A stretch of DNA of 64,000 nucleotides from Sinohyriopsis cumingii. Lineage: Eukaryota; Mollusca; Bivalvia; Unionida; Unionidae. Below, in pieces: positions 41,260 through 54,899 of the stretch. Location of the stretch: positions 112,719,214-112,783,213 of the forward strand of contig CM068830.1 in assembly GCA_028554795.2 (NCBI GenBank), read 5' to 3'. Under the pieces are notes generated by a model. It saw only the letters and a program-made list of their open reading frames with translations. It did no database searches and was not told where the DNA came from. A program made the translations under genes and the position numbers. Position 1 is the first letter of the stretch. Every line of letters begins with the position of its first letter.

Positions 41260-43760
41260 GTGTTCCCAGGCTCTATTTCCCTGTGGGTGAAATGGAGAGG
41301 AGCGAGAGTTCTATATGTTCGCTACTTTGCAAAGCTCCTTTATACCCATGCCCTCGAAATTACGTTCCTGATCACAGTGAAGCCTTTCCGGAAAGCTGTA
41401 ATATAAAAAAATGCTCGTCAAGGGCTTTAGCGATAGTCTGTGCCATTTGGTTGAGGAAAAGAACGGTCTGAGTGTACCTGGTGAAATGATCAGTTATCAC
41501 CAAGATACTTTCAAAACCTCTCTTAGACCATTCTCTAATGACACAAAATCTATGCAGAATATCTCCACAGGGCGATTGATGTTAATTGGGGTTAATTCAG
41601 TCGTAGCCCTAACAGGAGTCTTTCTGCGTATGTGCAGTTCGCAAGACTCCACCTTGCTATTCACATCCCTCTCCAGACCAGGTCAATACAATATTTGCCT
41701 AGCTAACCGGAATGTTTTCTCCTTGTCCTGATGACACATACCGTTATATATACCTTTCAGGGCCAGGCTCCGGTATGACTCTGGAATCACAAGCTGTCAG
41801 ATTGACCATCGAGAGAAGTGGTTCTGTAGAGAACTCCGTTTTCAACCACAAGGCGGTTCCATTCCCGGAGACATTTCTGCACAGACGAATGTTCTCTCCG
41901 GAGATCCTCCTCCCTGGGCCGAAAACCCTTACACTGGAGGTCAATAACATTTGCTATTGTTTTATCGGTCAGCTGTTCCCTATCCCAATTAATATTGTTA
42001 CAACGTCCAGACGAGAACCCCTCATCGGCCGATTCACGTGCCGAACCATCAATTAAGGGAACAGAGAAGGTGGCTGAAAGACAAATGGATTCCACCACGT
42101 CGGTGAACGTTTGTGGTAAACGCGATAGCGTGTCGGCGTCACCGTTATTTTTGCCAGCATTATATCTGATGAAGAAATCGTAGTTTGCTAGAGCTACAAC
42201 CCATCTATGCCCTGTAGCGTCAAGTGTTGCCGTCGAACGGACGTATGTCAATGGGTTGCTGTCCGTGACCACCTCCAATGAGGTACCTACGAGATAGTCA
42301 TAAAATTTGTGCGTCACGGCCCATATTAACACCAAAAACTTGAGCTTACGGGCTGGATAACTGGGTTCACTGGGTCTCAATCCACTACTCGCGTAAGCCA
42401 TGACCTTTTTACACCATGTTGCTCTTCATATAGGACTGCGCCTAAAGCAGAGCTGCTAGCATTCGTATGCACGATAAATGGCTTAGCATAGTCGGCAAAT
42501 GCTAAGATCGGGGTAGAGGTCAACTTGTCTATAATGGTCACAAATGCGGTTTCTTGGGCAGCGCCCAAAGTTCAAGGAGCTACTAGTTTCTTTTTGGACT
42601 TATTCTTTCGAGACGCCTTGGTCGTTCCATGACCCTCTAATAGATCGTTCAACGGTTGTGCTGTCTACCAAAACGTCTCGACAAAGCGGTTATAATAACT
42701 CGCAATCTCGCAAACCCCAAAAATTGACGCAGCTCCTTAATGATGTTAGGCTTTCGCCAAGGCTTAATAGCAGATGTTTTCTCTGGGTCAGTCTTGATAT
42801 CCTCCCCAGATATAACGTGTTCCAGATAAACGAACGAAGACATGAGCAACTCACATTTAGAGGGCTTCAGCTTAAGACCAATTTGGTGTAAGGGTGCGAA
42901 CGTTGCCTCTAAACGGTCCATGTGCTCATCGAACGTCTTCGAGAAAATGAGGCTATCGTTTATGAAAATGAGGCACTCCTTGAGGTGCATTTAACCTATG
43001 CATTTCTCCATAATGTAGCTCCAGCGTTGCACGAACCAAACTCATGCGGTTCGCCTCATAAAAGCCGAGTGGACCTTCAGAGAAGGCTGTGTATTGCTTG
43101 TGTTCTTTCTCCATCTCGACTTGCTAATATCATGATCTTAGGTCCAACTTGGAGAAGTACATTGCCTCTCGCAATGTATCGACGGTATCATCAAACCGCG
43201 AAAGAATGAGTCTTTCCGGGTCTTTGCATTGAGGGTCCTGTAGTTAACGCAGAGACGCAGGCTGTTATTTCGTTTTGAACCAACACAACGTATGAGGAGT
43301 AAGGACTATTAGATTCCCTAAATGTACCAGAATCTAACATTTCTTTAATATGCTGACGCACCTCCTCATACATCTCCGGGGTATTATTCTGTATGGTTGT
43401 TTGAAAGGTTTATCATAGTTGAGTACTATGAAGTCGGTTTTTCCCAAGTCTGTGGGGAAATATGCAGACCCATTTGGAAATTTTGGAAATATGCAGACCC
43501 ATTTGCCCTATACTTGTGAGTCAATCCAGTTGCTTTGGGGTCAGATTTTCCATGTCGATTTCAATCTTCGTGACATCCGGAGTAGAATGTAAACTGTTTT
43601 CTGACCTCCTGGGGGAAAAATCAGAAGCTAAGTGGTCAGCCACTTTAACTTCACTTATGAGACATAAGACAACGAGCTGATGCGTTGATTCCAGTGCAAT
43701 GGAATTCATGTATAATATGTGTTTTTTCTTCACCTTACATTGGCATATGGGTCCCACAGT
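41260..43760 (-). mobile_element. decayed Ty3/gypsy pol (RT-RNase H-IN order)
   Basis: Minus-strand fragments, in 5'-3' order. RT start at 43373-43191 (EEVRQHIKEMLDSGTFRESN and SPYSS). RT end at 42990-42649 with the catalytic box changed to FINDSLIFSKTFDEHM and KPSKCELLMSSFVYLEHVI, FLGFAR. RNase H at 42568-42100 (PFIVHTNASSSALGAVLYEE, LEVVTDSNPLTYV, DADTLSRLP). Integrase from about 42050 down to 41260, including VENGVLYR and a core in broken frames (ITELTPI-like, NGTDYR). Many stops and frame changes are present, and the RT box has lost YIDD, so it is dead. The domain order is that of canonical gypsy elements. LTRs were not found. Confidence 0.8.
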
Positions 43761-45898
43761 GTCGGTTGAATTTATAACGATTCTTTTGTAATGTGTATGT
43801 GTCTGAAAGAACTCTAGCTTTCATTGTTGCTCAGCCACATGACTGGGCTTACTTGCCACTGATGGGCGCAATGTATGTGGATATCTAAAGGATTTCCTGG
43901 ATATGAATAAATTTAAGAGAGAATTTGTTTAGTCTCTCTGTTTCAAAGTTTTCAGACCAGATTTTATTGGCATTGGATGACAGTGGAAATTCCTTCTTTT
44001 CCAATTTTCATCACATGGGTTTTTATTATAATGGCATAGGCTAATTGTAAGCAAGTACTTAGCGATTATAAACCAGATGTGCCTTGATTCATGCTCTAAG
44101 ACTAATTGCCAGATTGCAATCTCGTATTCCACCTTCTGGCTTGTAAAAATGTCAAATAACGTTTTTAATTTACATCACAATATGTGACGAAATAGTAATA
44201 ACTACTCTGGTAGTTAATTATTTAGACAGATGTTCTGGTGATTAGCAGATAATATTTCGCTTACTTTGTCTGAACCTATGTCCCATTCTTCGATGTGCTG
44301 TTTTTGTTGTCATTTCAAAACATTGTTTAACTTTTAGTCTGGCTGATGGTCGATAAGCCTTTGCAGTTGATGTGGTAGATTTGAGGCAGACCTTGTTTGT
44401 AGTTCCATCAGATGTGATGCAAGTGATACTATATTGTCCGCCATGCTGGGTACATTTATACAAGTTGTGATTATTTGGGTTCCTGAGTTTGGCTTCTCTT
44501 CAGTGTCAATGAGGTCATTACTGAAGCCTCTGGACGACGTGACGCTGGCGAGGGCTTCACTGGTTGTTTGATTCCTTGTAGAGTGGTTATGGAAGCTTAT
44601 TTCCAGTCCGTATGTTTTTCAGTGTAGATTTTGCCAGAAGAGGCGTACTGGTGAAAGGGACTTAACCTTTAAGGAATACAATTTATAATTGAATATGCTG
44701 AATTTGCTACGATTATTACATTCCCATTTTTGAAATAAACATTACAAAACCGACAAATCTGAGTTTTATCTGTAGGCACCTTTGCAAAAGACAATACATA
44801 TTGTCATAATTTAAACAGTCCTTTAATTTGGAGTTGTTTTATTCGGGTAAGAAATTTAGCGCATTAACATCAACTGAAATAATACAGAAATTTAACATAA
44901 TTTCTTTAAATTTTTTTTTGTCCTAATTGACAGGAAATAATTTAATCAATAACAAGGATATTTTGTTCTAAATAAAAGGAAATTAGATTTTATTGGGAAT
45001 CATTGATCTGTTAGAGTTTATTGTCAGCAGCGTAGTCATACAGGTAAGTCTTGTGTTCACGAATTCCCCACTATACGAAAGCAATGCTGGATATCGATCT
45101 GCTGTCTACAAATGGAAGTTTCAGGTTAGAAAACACTAAAGTATGGGTCCACAGATGTGACTGCTTTTGAATAGCTTCGTGTGAATGAGGTTATGTTGAT
45201 TCACAATCGAACTGTGATGTAATATCTGATTATAGATTAGCATTGGTTTCTAGAATTTCATTTAATCACATCTCTCATCCAATGGCAATTTGTTAGTCAA
45301 ACCCAATTGTCATTTACGTCCCTTCTTCTATAACAATTTTAGACGAGTTTATGTGTAAATGGACTAAACCCTTGCTTTGATTCAATCTATTTGGAGATTA
45401 TATATATTCTTTTTGAAGTAATCATCATTCTTAAATGTTGTACGTTTATTGCACCTTTGTTTAGATGTTTCTCCACTTTTTGCTTTCCGGTATTTATTTT
45501 CATTCTTACAACAGATGGGTTTGGTAACATCGTTTGTTTCTTATTACTAGTAGTATTTGGTGAGTCGGCCAAATACATGTTGTTTAGGTAATCAGTATAG
45601 TCCCTCGGACGTTGTTATAAGTGTGCGATTTTCAAACAAATCTACATAAACATCCTTTCAAACATGACACGATTTTACAATTCTCTGGACCCTTTTAACA
45701 TCATTTTCAATCTTGTCATTGGATAGATCATATTCAGACTGGATAGATGTCGGAATACATATTTGTTTTTAGGTGCAAAAATTGGCAAACACATTTTGCT
45801 TCTTCATTTGTCTGGAATTCCATACCTAACCATAAGTGATTTATATTTTTTGATCATTTCATCTTGCGCCGTTTGAATTTACAGTATATCTATGTAAT
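43761..45898. other. gene-free AT-rich DNA
   Basis: No supported gene. Short open frames show no recognisable similarity. Confidence 0.45.
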
Positions 45899-45923
45899 AT
45901 ACACACACACACACACACACACG

Positions 45924-45977
<54 letters not shown>
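45899..45977. repeat. (AC)n-(AT)n microsatellite
   Basis: AC dinucleotides to about 45926, then about 50 bases of AT, ending at the 5' end of the non-LTR element. Confidence 0.92.
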
Positions 45978-45981
<4 letters not shown>

Positions 45982-48900
45982 GGGTGCGTGGCCTGGGCCT
46001 GACGTCCCGCTTGCCAAAGGAAAGTGAAGCGTCTCTCATAGCCTCTCCTTCCCAGGTGTACTGATCGCCGCAGGACCACTGATACGCTCTGCGGGGCGGG
46101 AGGTTACTTGCATGTGGCCTCTCCTACACTATTGTGTCCACAGCAGCACCTTCACGCGGTGCGCCCTGTTTTAACAGAGCCTGCTGTGTGGCGCGACCGA
46201 GTACCCGGCGGTATAACTGGATGGGCAGACTGGGCTCATTAGCCTTGGCAGGCAACCAGTCTAAGAGAAGGGAAACTCTGACCCCAAACCCGGGCAGATG
46301 AAGCTCGTTAGCCTTGTCATTCAGTTCATCTAGGAGAAGGAAACTCTGATTCAAAACCAACCAAGTCCCATCCATTGGATTATGGCTCCACTGCCTTGTG
46401 GATATCTTCGGGAGAAGGAAAGGCTACGGGAGTAAACCCAGACAGAAAATCAGGAGTGGAGCCCCTAAGGCGGCTGGGGGTCGACTACGACCTCCTTCCG
46501 GCAGCTCCTGCATCCAAACTGGTGCCAAATGTCATGCTCAGCATTCCTTTTGGACCCCACCAGCAAGGACGAGAGGGGGATCCTGACGTCTGGGCAGCCC
46601 AGGATCTCCATACTCCACGCCCAGGCTTGCGCCCTGGAGAGGGCACTCCAGTCTCGCTACTAAGTGAGGAAACAACACGGAAGCTGACAGTTTACGGGTT
46701 ATAAGTCCCACCCGATAGGCGTAGGGAAGGGGCGCCACGGGTCAGCTTTGACGTTGGGAAGGATCATCGTGTCCCACTGGCCAACTATCGTCCGCCTCAA
46801 GCCGGGCAGCCCCCGGTCAATAAGGTGTTGACCCGCCATCGTCTGCCTGCTCCAGTGGGTGTCTGGAGCTTAGTGTGTTGTTCAGCATGACAAGCAGACG
46901 GTAATTCCACACCAGACAAAAAAAACAAGAAACCAATAAAGAAGACTCCATCTCTTCGATTTGCAAGCTGGAATGTGCGCACCATGTGTACAGGCATCTC
47001 CGACGACCTCAGAGAAGTGGACGACACCAGAAAGACGGCCATCATCGATAGAGAACTCACCAGACTAAATATCAGCATAGCTGCCCTCCAGGAAACCAGG
47101 CTTGCCTCTAGTGGCTCCCTCAGAGAGGAAAACTACACCTTCTTCTGGAAGGGTCGAGAACCTGAGGAGCCCCGTCAGCACGGAGTGGGCTTTGCCATCA
47201 AAAACAATCTCCTGGCCTCGGTTGAACCTCCCACAGGGGGCACTGAGCGTCTCTTGTCCATCCGCCTCACCACTACTTCAGGTCCTGTCAACATCATCAG
47301 TGTCTACGCCCCAACCCTCACGTCATCAGAAGACGTGAAGGATCAGTTCTATGGGCAGCTGGACGAACAGATCAAAGGATGCCCCAAAAATGAACCACTA
47401 TTCCTCCTCGGCGACTTTAATGCCAGAGTAGGTGCGGACCACGAGTCCTGGCCTACCTGCCTCGGATATCATGGCACTGGAAAGACCAACGAAAACGGCC
47501 AGAGACTGCTGGAGCTATGCACCTACCATGGCCTGTGCATCACAAACACCTTCTTCAAGTGTAAGCCACAACACAAAGTGTCATGGAAACACCCCAGATC
47601 TCATCACTGGCACCAACTCGACTTGGTCATCACCAGGTGCTCTGCCCTTAACAGTGTCCTCTCCACCAGAACCTACCACAGTGCAGACTGTGACTCTGAC
47701 CATGCCCTTGTGAGCAGCAGAGTGCGACTACAGCCACACGCGCTACACCGCTCAAAACCAAAAGGACGTCCTCGCATAAACACTGCACAGATGTCAGTCC
47801 CTGCCAAGGTGGAGGAGTATGTGTCTGCCCTGAACAAGGCTCTCCAGGACCTGCCTGAGTATGACGCTACAGCCAAGTGGAACGCCATGAAGGGTGCCAT
47901 TTACAGTACAGCTATGTCAGCGTTTGGCAAGAAGGAATGACCCAGCCAGGACTGGTTCAATGCACACCTATCAAGGATGGAACCACAAATCGAGGAGAAA
48001 CGAAAAGCCTTCATAGCTTACAAAAATGCCCTAATGAACGGACGCTTGCTGCTCTCAGAAGTGCCCGAAGTAACACCCAACGCATTGCTAGACAGTGTGC
48101 GAACGAGTACTGGCAACAACTGTGTGAAGGGATCCAGCGCAGTGCCGAGTCCGGACACATCCAAGGCATGTACAGTGGCATCAAGAAAGCTCTAGGCCCT
48201 ACAGTGAAAGGGGTCGCTCCCCTGAAATCCCTGACGGGAGAGAAGATCACAGACCGTGGGCAACAGATGGCCAGATGGGTGGAGCACTACTCAGAACTAT
48301 GCTCTCGAGAAACGTCAGTCACTGATGCAGCCCTCAGCAGCATAAAGAATCTGCCCACCATGGAAGAGCTCGACAAAGTGCCAACCTTAGAGGAGCTCAG
48401 CAAAGCAATCGACTGCCTTCCAAACGACAAAGCACCAGGTAGTGACAGCATCCCGCCCGAAGCTATCAAACGTGGAAAACCAGCATTGATTAAACCACTG
48501 CACGAGCTACTTTGCCGCTGCTGGGAGGAAGGAGTGTCCCCCAAGACATGCGTGATGCCACAATTGTGACCCTTTACAAAAACAAGGGCGACCGCAGTGA
48601 CTGTAATAATTACAGAGGGATCTCGCTCTTGAGTATTGTTGGTAAAGTGTACGTCCGCATCATACTCAACAGGCTGCAGTTGCTGGCAGACCGTGTGTAC
48701 CCGGAATCACAGTGCGGCTTCAGAGCAGGCAGGTCGACGACAGACATGATCTTCTCCCTACGACAACTCCAAGAGAAGAGCAGAGAGCAAGGTCAACCAC
48801 TCTACATGATGTTCATTGACCTCACCAAGGCCTTTGACTTGGTCAGCAGGAAGGGCCTTTTTGAACTTCTGAGTAAGATCGGTTGCCCCCCAAAACTCCT

Positions 48901-50166
48901 CAGCATGATAATCTCTTTCCATGCAGATATGAAGGGAACAGTCCTGTATGATGGATCATCCTCAACTTCCTTCCCAATTAACAGTGGTGTGAAGCAGGGC
49001 TGCGTGCTGGCACCAACACTTTTTGTGATCTTCTTCTCCCTGCTCCTGTCCTACGCCTTCGACACGTCCACGGATGGCATATATCTACACACCAGGTCTG
49101 ATGGGAGGCTGTTCAACCTAGCACGACTGCGTTCAAAGACCAAAGTGAGAGCTGTGCTCATCAGGGAGATGCTTTTTGCAGATGACGCAGCTCTTGTGGC
49201 CCACACCGAGGAAGCCCTCCAGAGACTGGGAGACTGTTTTGCTGTTGCCTGCACGCAGTTTGGTCTCACAATCAGCTTGGAAAAAACAAATGTCAGCGTG
49301 CAAGATACCACCATTGCCCCTTCAATCAAAATCAACGGTGTCACCCTGGAAGCAGTCAACAACTTTACCTACCTAGGGTCAACCATCAGCAACACTCTCT
49401 CAATTGATATGGAGCTGTACAGAAGGCTTGGAAAGGCAAACACCATCATGGCTCGATTAACAAAGAGGGTTTGGGAAAACAACGCGCTGACAGAGCACAC
49501 CAAGGTCCGAGTCTACCAGGCCTGCGTTCTCAGCACCCTTCTATATGGAAGTGAGACGTGGAGTACCTACATGAGGCAAGAACGCCGGCTCAACTCCTTC
49601 CATATACGGTGCCTAAAACGCATCCTGAAAATCAGCTGGCAAGACCGTGTTCCACACAGCGAGATCCTGCAGCGTGCAAGTACCCCCAGCATGTACTCCC
49701 TGCTAATTAAACGCCGCCTTCGATGGCTGGGTCACGTCCGACGCATGGAGGATGGAAGGCTGCCAAAGGACATCTTATATGGACAGCTGGCCACTGGCGT
49801 GAGAAGAGTCGGACGCCCCTCAGTCCGTTTCAAAGATGTGTGCAAGAGGGACATGAAGGCATGCAACATTTCACCCGATGGCTGGGAAGAGCTGGCTGAG
49901 GACCGAGGCACCTGGAAACTGATGGTAAACAATGGCATATCAGTCGCTGATGCGAGGAGAGGCCAGTTGGCGGCAGAGAAACGTAAGAGAAAGAAGAACG
50001 CAACAGCAACCACAGTAACGCAGACTTCACAGTATGTCTGCACCAACTGCAGTAGGGACTGTCACTCACGTATAGGCCTGCACAGCCACATCAGACGTTG
50101 CCAACAGAGACAGACAACACCCCAAGGGCGCTATTCGCATGGCCTTTCGAGACCGAGTCGAAAATG
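45978..50166 (+). mobile_element. non-LTR retrotransposon (RTE-like), nearly full length
   Basis: A GC-richer block set between two AT microsatellites. The 5' part (45978-46970) is a leader without a clear ORF1. An endonuclease, reverse transcriptase and C-terminal C2H2 zinc finger follow. The 3' end is GAAAATGATGATATAT running into (AT)n, a simple-repeat tail instead of poly(A), which is usual for RTE-type elements. The coding frame has one in-frame stop and two frame changes. The clade call is from general resemblance only. Confidence 0.8.
46960..48050 (+). pseudogene. apurinic-like endonuclease domain of the non-LTR element
   Basis: Nicks target DNA to prime reverse transcription. The domain begins FRFASWNVRTM near 46960. 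The catalytic Glu lies in AALQETRL, VNIISVYAPT follows, and GDFNARVG, HHWHQLDLVITR and the DSDHALV motif close the domain. The frame stops with TGA at 47938-47940, continues in the same frame with QDWFNAHLSRMEPQIEEKRK, and changes frame near 48035. Confidence 0.85.

Positions 50167-50167
<1 letters not shown>
48036..50167 (+). pseudogene. reverse transcriptase and C-terminal zinc finger of the non-LTR element
   Basis: Copies the element RNA at the nick. A first frame (to 48569) holds IDCLPNDKAPGSDSIPPEAI. A frame change near 48530 leads to the main frame, 48540-50167: RDATIVTLYKNKGDRSDCNN, GFRAGRSTTDMIFSLRQL, motif A FIDLTKAFDLV, motif B GVKQGCVLAPTLF and catalytic box LFADDAALV. The thumb region has RLRWLGHVRRM. 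The C-terminus has [20 protein letters not shown], a C2H2 finger. Catalytic residues are intact; only the two joins and the stop upstream break it. Confidence 0.88.
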
Positions 50168-50480
<313 letters not shown>

Positions 50481-51361
50481 TGTTACGTGTTTAAGCTCTC
50501 ATAAACAGTAACAAGAAAAGAGTGAATACAACAAGCTTTGTAAACTTTAACAAATAATTTATTTCCTTTGAAAAACAAGGTAAAAATGAGTTAGAAAACT
50601 TAGATTTTGAGAATCAATTCCAGAAATAATCCAAGAATAATCCAAGAAAAAATTAAAAGTTTAGTAATAAAATGTTCTAATGAATTTGAGTTCGAGTCAC
50701 GACGAAAATCTGATATGGAAGGCGATGACATATAGTATAGCCAGTAGAGTGCAGATGTATATACAGTTCTTTGTTGTACCACAGGAAATAATATAACGAT
50801 ATTTGAATTAAGAATAAAATTTCAATAAATGTCTTTGTCCAAGAATTCTGCATGAGCAACTAACAATTCCAAGAGAAAATAACTAATCTCTTAGAAGCCA
50901 AATAATCTGAAGAAAAATTAAATGTAATTCCAACTGGTCACAACAAAAAACACACATTGATATTTAAGTGTTTAAAAGCCCAGCTAAGATTATTTCTCAA
51001 AACATCGGTATTAATCCTGATTACGGCTCAATTCCGGTAAAACAAGAATTTCGACCTATTACATGTAAAAAGTCACGTAAACCCAGTACAGCCTCGATTC
51101 CACTCTTTATATCATAAATTTAGAATGAATGAAAAAGGTTGTTTACTCCACTGTTACCAATTTTGAATCAAGGTCAGGAACTAGGCCAGAATAAAGATAC
51201 AAAATTGTATCATTAGCTGCTTACGAAACTAATTTCTGGAAAATGTGAAATTCCAGTAAACAAAATGACATTACTATAACATGTAATGGAATAAAAAGAC
51301 GTTTTACAACTAATAAACAAGGAATTAAATCAAACATACATTGAATAAAATATACGTAACA
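50481..51361 (-). repeat. 3' LTR of the Gmr1-like element
   Basis: Direct repeat of 56399-57282. Shared words include AACAAGCTTT, TTGAAAAACAAGGTAAAAAT and CCAACTGGT. The two copies differ by many substitutions and small indels, so the insertion is old. Confidence 0.85.
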
Positions 51362-51377
51362 CTCCCCCTATAAAGAG

Positions 51378-52750
51378 TTATAATATAAAGAGTTCTCTTT
51401 TAACGATAGATAAATTATTCATTAGGTAAACAAACCCATAAGAACTCTTCTGAATTACACACAGTGTGCAAGAAATAATTAATTTGTGTTCACGGGAGAG
51501 TGCATCTACTATTAAGGTATATTTTCCCTTGATGTGCCTTATGTCAATATTATATTCCAGTAATAACAAACTCCACCTTGGTAGTCAATGTTTTTTTATT
51601 TTAATCTTGCCGATGAAAGTAAGGGAGTTGTGGTCACTAATACAATAATAAAGAAGAATCTGAACTAACGTAAACTTCAAAATATCAAAGCAAATCATTC
51701 CTTCTCGATTTGTTGAATAGTTTCTTTAGCGCTTGTTTAATTTCTTTTTAAAAAATAGCACACTGGATGATCAACACCATTTTCGTTTTCTTGAATATAT
51801 ACTGCTCCAACCCCAACATCATTTGCATCAACAGACAGTTTAAATGTTTGGCTAAAATGTATAGCTGTAAGAGCAGGCGCGCTTCTAAGTATCGCTTTTA
51901 ACTTGTCCGGACATTTTTTAGTCCAAAGCAACTTGTTTTCTTTACTCAATATATTTGTCAGGGTTTCATTAATTATAAAAAAATTGGAACAAAATTTCCG
52001 ATAGTATCCAGCTATACCTAAAATTCTCATCAGATGCTTTTTACTAACTGGCACAGGGATTTCAGAGATGACCTTGACATTAGCATATATACGTTTAACT
52101 TGTTCTTGTCCCACGATATGTCCTAGAAAAGTTACACTAGCACGGCAGAACTCAGTTTTGGATAAATTGATCGTCAAACTTGCATATGTGAGTCTGTCAA
52201 AGAATTTCCGAATTGTTGCTAAATATTCTTTCCAGGTGTCGTTGCAAATGATCACATCATCTATGTAAGCATCACAATTATCTAGACCAAATGTAATCAT
52301 GTGAATTAGACGCAGAAAGGTACTTGGCGACCCTTTTATCCCAAAAGGCATCACTTTATATTGATAAAGTCGATTTGGATTCACGAATGCCTAAATTTCC
52401 TTTACTCCTTCCGTCAGTGGAATTTGCCTAAATCCTTTCAGAAGGTCAAATTTGGTGACATTATTGGCATTTCCGATCTTAACGAAACAGTCATCGATTC
52501 TTGGTAGTTAAAATGAATCTGGTTTTGTCACTCTGTTCAACTTTCTATAACCAGTGCACTTACGGGACGTTTTATCTGGTTTCGGAACAAGTATACTTGG
52601 TGAACTGTAATCACTTTTACTGGGCTCTGTCAAATAATTCTCCAGCATATACTGAATTTCTTTTTTCAAGTATTCCTGTATGAAAGCGTTCATCTTTTGC
52701 AGGTGTTGTTTCACAGGCTTGGAATTTACGATTTCAACGTCATGGAATTA
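51378..52750 (-). pseudogene. reverse transcriptase and RNase H of the Gmr1-like element
   Basis: RT begins at about 52714: EIQYMLENYLTEPSKSDYSS, PSILVPKPDKTSRKCTGYRK. After a stop-containing gap it continues LYQYKVMPFGIKGSPSTF, catalytic box AYIDDVII, TFLGHIVGQEQVKRI and GIAGYYRKFCSNF. RNase H follows (FKLSVDANDVGVGAVYIQ) and ends near 51500 with IRHIKGKYTLIVDALSR. The YIDD box is intact, but several stops and frame changes inactivate it. Confidence 0.85.
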
Positions 52751-53236
52751 TTTTTTATTCTTGTAGGAACATCTGGAAATAAGTGCTCATATTCAAATAA
52801 TAAGTTCATTTCTTTAATGCTCTTGCAATAGTGAAAGTTTCTGGTAAAGATCTTTCATAATTTCTGAATTCCTAGATTTGTCACTCCAAGATCAGTTGAA
52901 TCCGATGATATTCCTTCACTTAAATCATCACTAAGTTGGACAGTTACAACTGAATTAGTTGCATATTTAACCTGGATGTCTCTTTCAATATATTCCTTTA
53001 ACATGTTTATGTGGCAAAGTTGTTTTGGTGTCGCCTAGCAGGAGTGTTAGTGTTTATATTGTAATTTAAATCATTTATTTTCCTGTCAACTGTGTAGGAA
53101 CCATAATACTTGGCCTGAAGTGGATTTTGTGGTATGAGCAAAAGAGCCAGAACTCAATCACCAGGCTGAAAACTCATATCTTAATTTCATTTTTAACTGA
53201 GTATAGTGCATATTCGCTCTTGCAACCTCACAAAAC

Positions 53237-54069
53237 TTAAAATTGGAAACAATCGAGAAGATTAATTGCAGTATCGTCATTAGAAAGAAATTCCTTTTTC
53301 AGCAACTTCAGTGGTCCACGCACACTCTGTTCAAAAAACAGTTCAAAGGGACTGAAGCCTAAGGATTCTTGAACTGATTCCTTAACAGCAAACAAGAGTA
53401 AATGAATGCCTTCATCCCAATCTTTACCCATATCAAAACAATATTTTCGAATCATAATTTGTAAAGTCTGATGTAATCTTTCTAATGCCCATTGGCTGTC
53501 AGGGTGATAGGCAGAACATTTAAATTGCTGGATCCCTGATTCATACATGACTTGCTGGAAAATTCTAAACATACAGTTTGGACAGATTTGGGAAGGCCAA
53601 ATTAAGTAAAAAATCTTTATCAAAGTTTCTACCATTGTTTTAGATTTAATGTTCCTTAAAGGAATTGCCTCTGAAAACCTTGTTGACGCACACATTATAG
53701 TCTACAATTATTGAATACATGACTTGGTTCTTGGTAAAAGACCAACACAATCTACCATAATTCTACTAAATGGTTCGTCAAATGCAGGAAAAGGTTGCAT
53801 ATAAGACTTAGGTACCTTTTGATTGGGGTTTCCTACCATTTAACAAGTATGACAAGATCTACAGTATTTACAAGCATCGCCATTGATTTCGGCCAATAAA
53901 AGTGATTCAAGATCTTGTGATAAGTCTTATTATTCACTAAATGATTAGCCAAAGAAGTTTCATGGGCCAGACTAAGTATTTCCTGTCTGTAAGATTTTGG
54001 ATCTACCATTTGATAGTTCACTAACCACTCGTCACCAGCAGGTACCTCGGGAGGTCTCCATTTTCTCAT
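53237..54069 (-). pseudogene. integrase of the Gmr1-like element, upstream of RT
   Basis: The N-terminal zinc-binding region is at 54069-53833 (EILSLAHETSLANHLVNNKT, ILNHFYWPKSM), with its Cys pair altered. The catalytic core is at 53695-53237: TRFSEAIPLRNIKSKTMVET, SAYHPDSQWALERLHQTLQI with the third catalytic Glu, and KESVQESLGFSPFELFFEQS followed by VRGPLKLLKKE. It lies between protease and RT. Confidence 0.82.
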
Positions 54070-54351
54070 AAGAATTCCATTTTTAATGAAATAACAGACA
54101 TGAACTTAAGTGACTTCAGTTTCACTAATGGTCCTTTGAAACAAACAGGAGATCTTGTAATGTTCGACGACAAGTGATTGTCGTTTATCACCATGATTAG
54201 AATAAAGAGAATGAGTAGCTAAAATAGGATCACTGTAATGAATACCTTTTGATAGATCCAAACAAGGAGTAAAAGTGACCTCATCAAAAGCCTGACCAAT
54301 ATATGTGTCAGCTAAAGGAACACTTTCCTTATTAACATAATTCGCAAGAAC

Positions 54352-54885
54352 TTATTTTGCTATAGCTCTGGTAACTGCACAAGCTGGGAATAAATCAAGG
54401 AATTCATTTTCAATTGGATCAACTTTCTGATCCAAACAAGGCTTGTCAGTTACAAGAGGGTTAACCACAACCTTGTAACCAGCTAGGTCGATGCCTAGTA
54501 ATAAAGCAATGCCCTCAACGAGTAAATAAAACACTGTTCCATCTATCACGGGTCCTGAGACTAAGTCTAATGACAAATGTACACAATGAAGAGGAACATT
54601 AACAAAGTCGTACTGTGCTCCCTGAACAAGAACATTTTTATCTATTACTCTCAGGTCCTTCACCTTTTTCGAAGAAGTCTTTTTGTACGAAAAAGGTAAA
54701 GTACCTGACAGTAATGAACTGTGAGAAGCTCCTGTGTCCGTTAAAATTTTAATAGGGATAGGATTGGTGAAATCATCTAAGAGTGATATAGAACCCTTCG
54801 ATATGAATGGTTCGTACTTTTCCATAATACGATCAGACGGGGGTTTATTAGACCCAACAAATGTATTACTTTCAATACATGACAA
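54352..54885 (-). pseudogene. aspartic protease region of the Gmr1-like element
   Basis: The active-site motif ILTDTGASHSSLLSG (DTGA) lies near residue 50, followed by VNVPLHCVHLSLDLVSGPV and LLLGIDLAGYKV, the second half of a retropepsin fold. The frame is open for 177 codons. Confidence 0.78.
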
Positions 54886-54899
54886 TGACCTTGACCTCT

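Noticed and set aside
46375-46704. ORF1 of the non-LTR element
   Set aside because: The frame lacks any recognisable RNA-binding or zinc-knuckle motif and overlaps other equally open frames; treated as leader.
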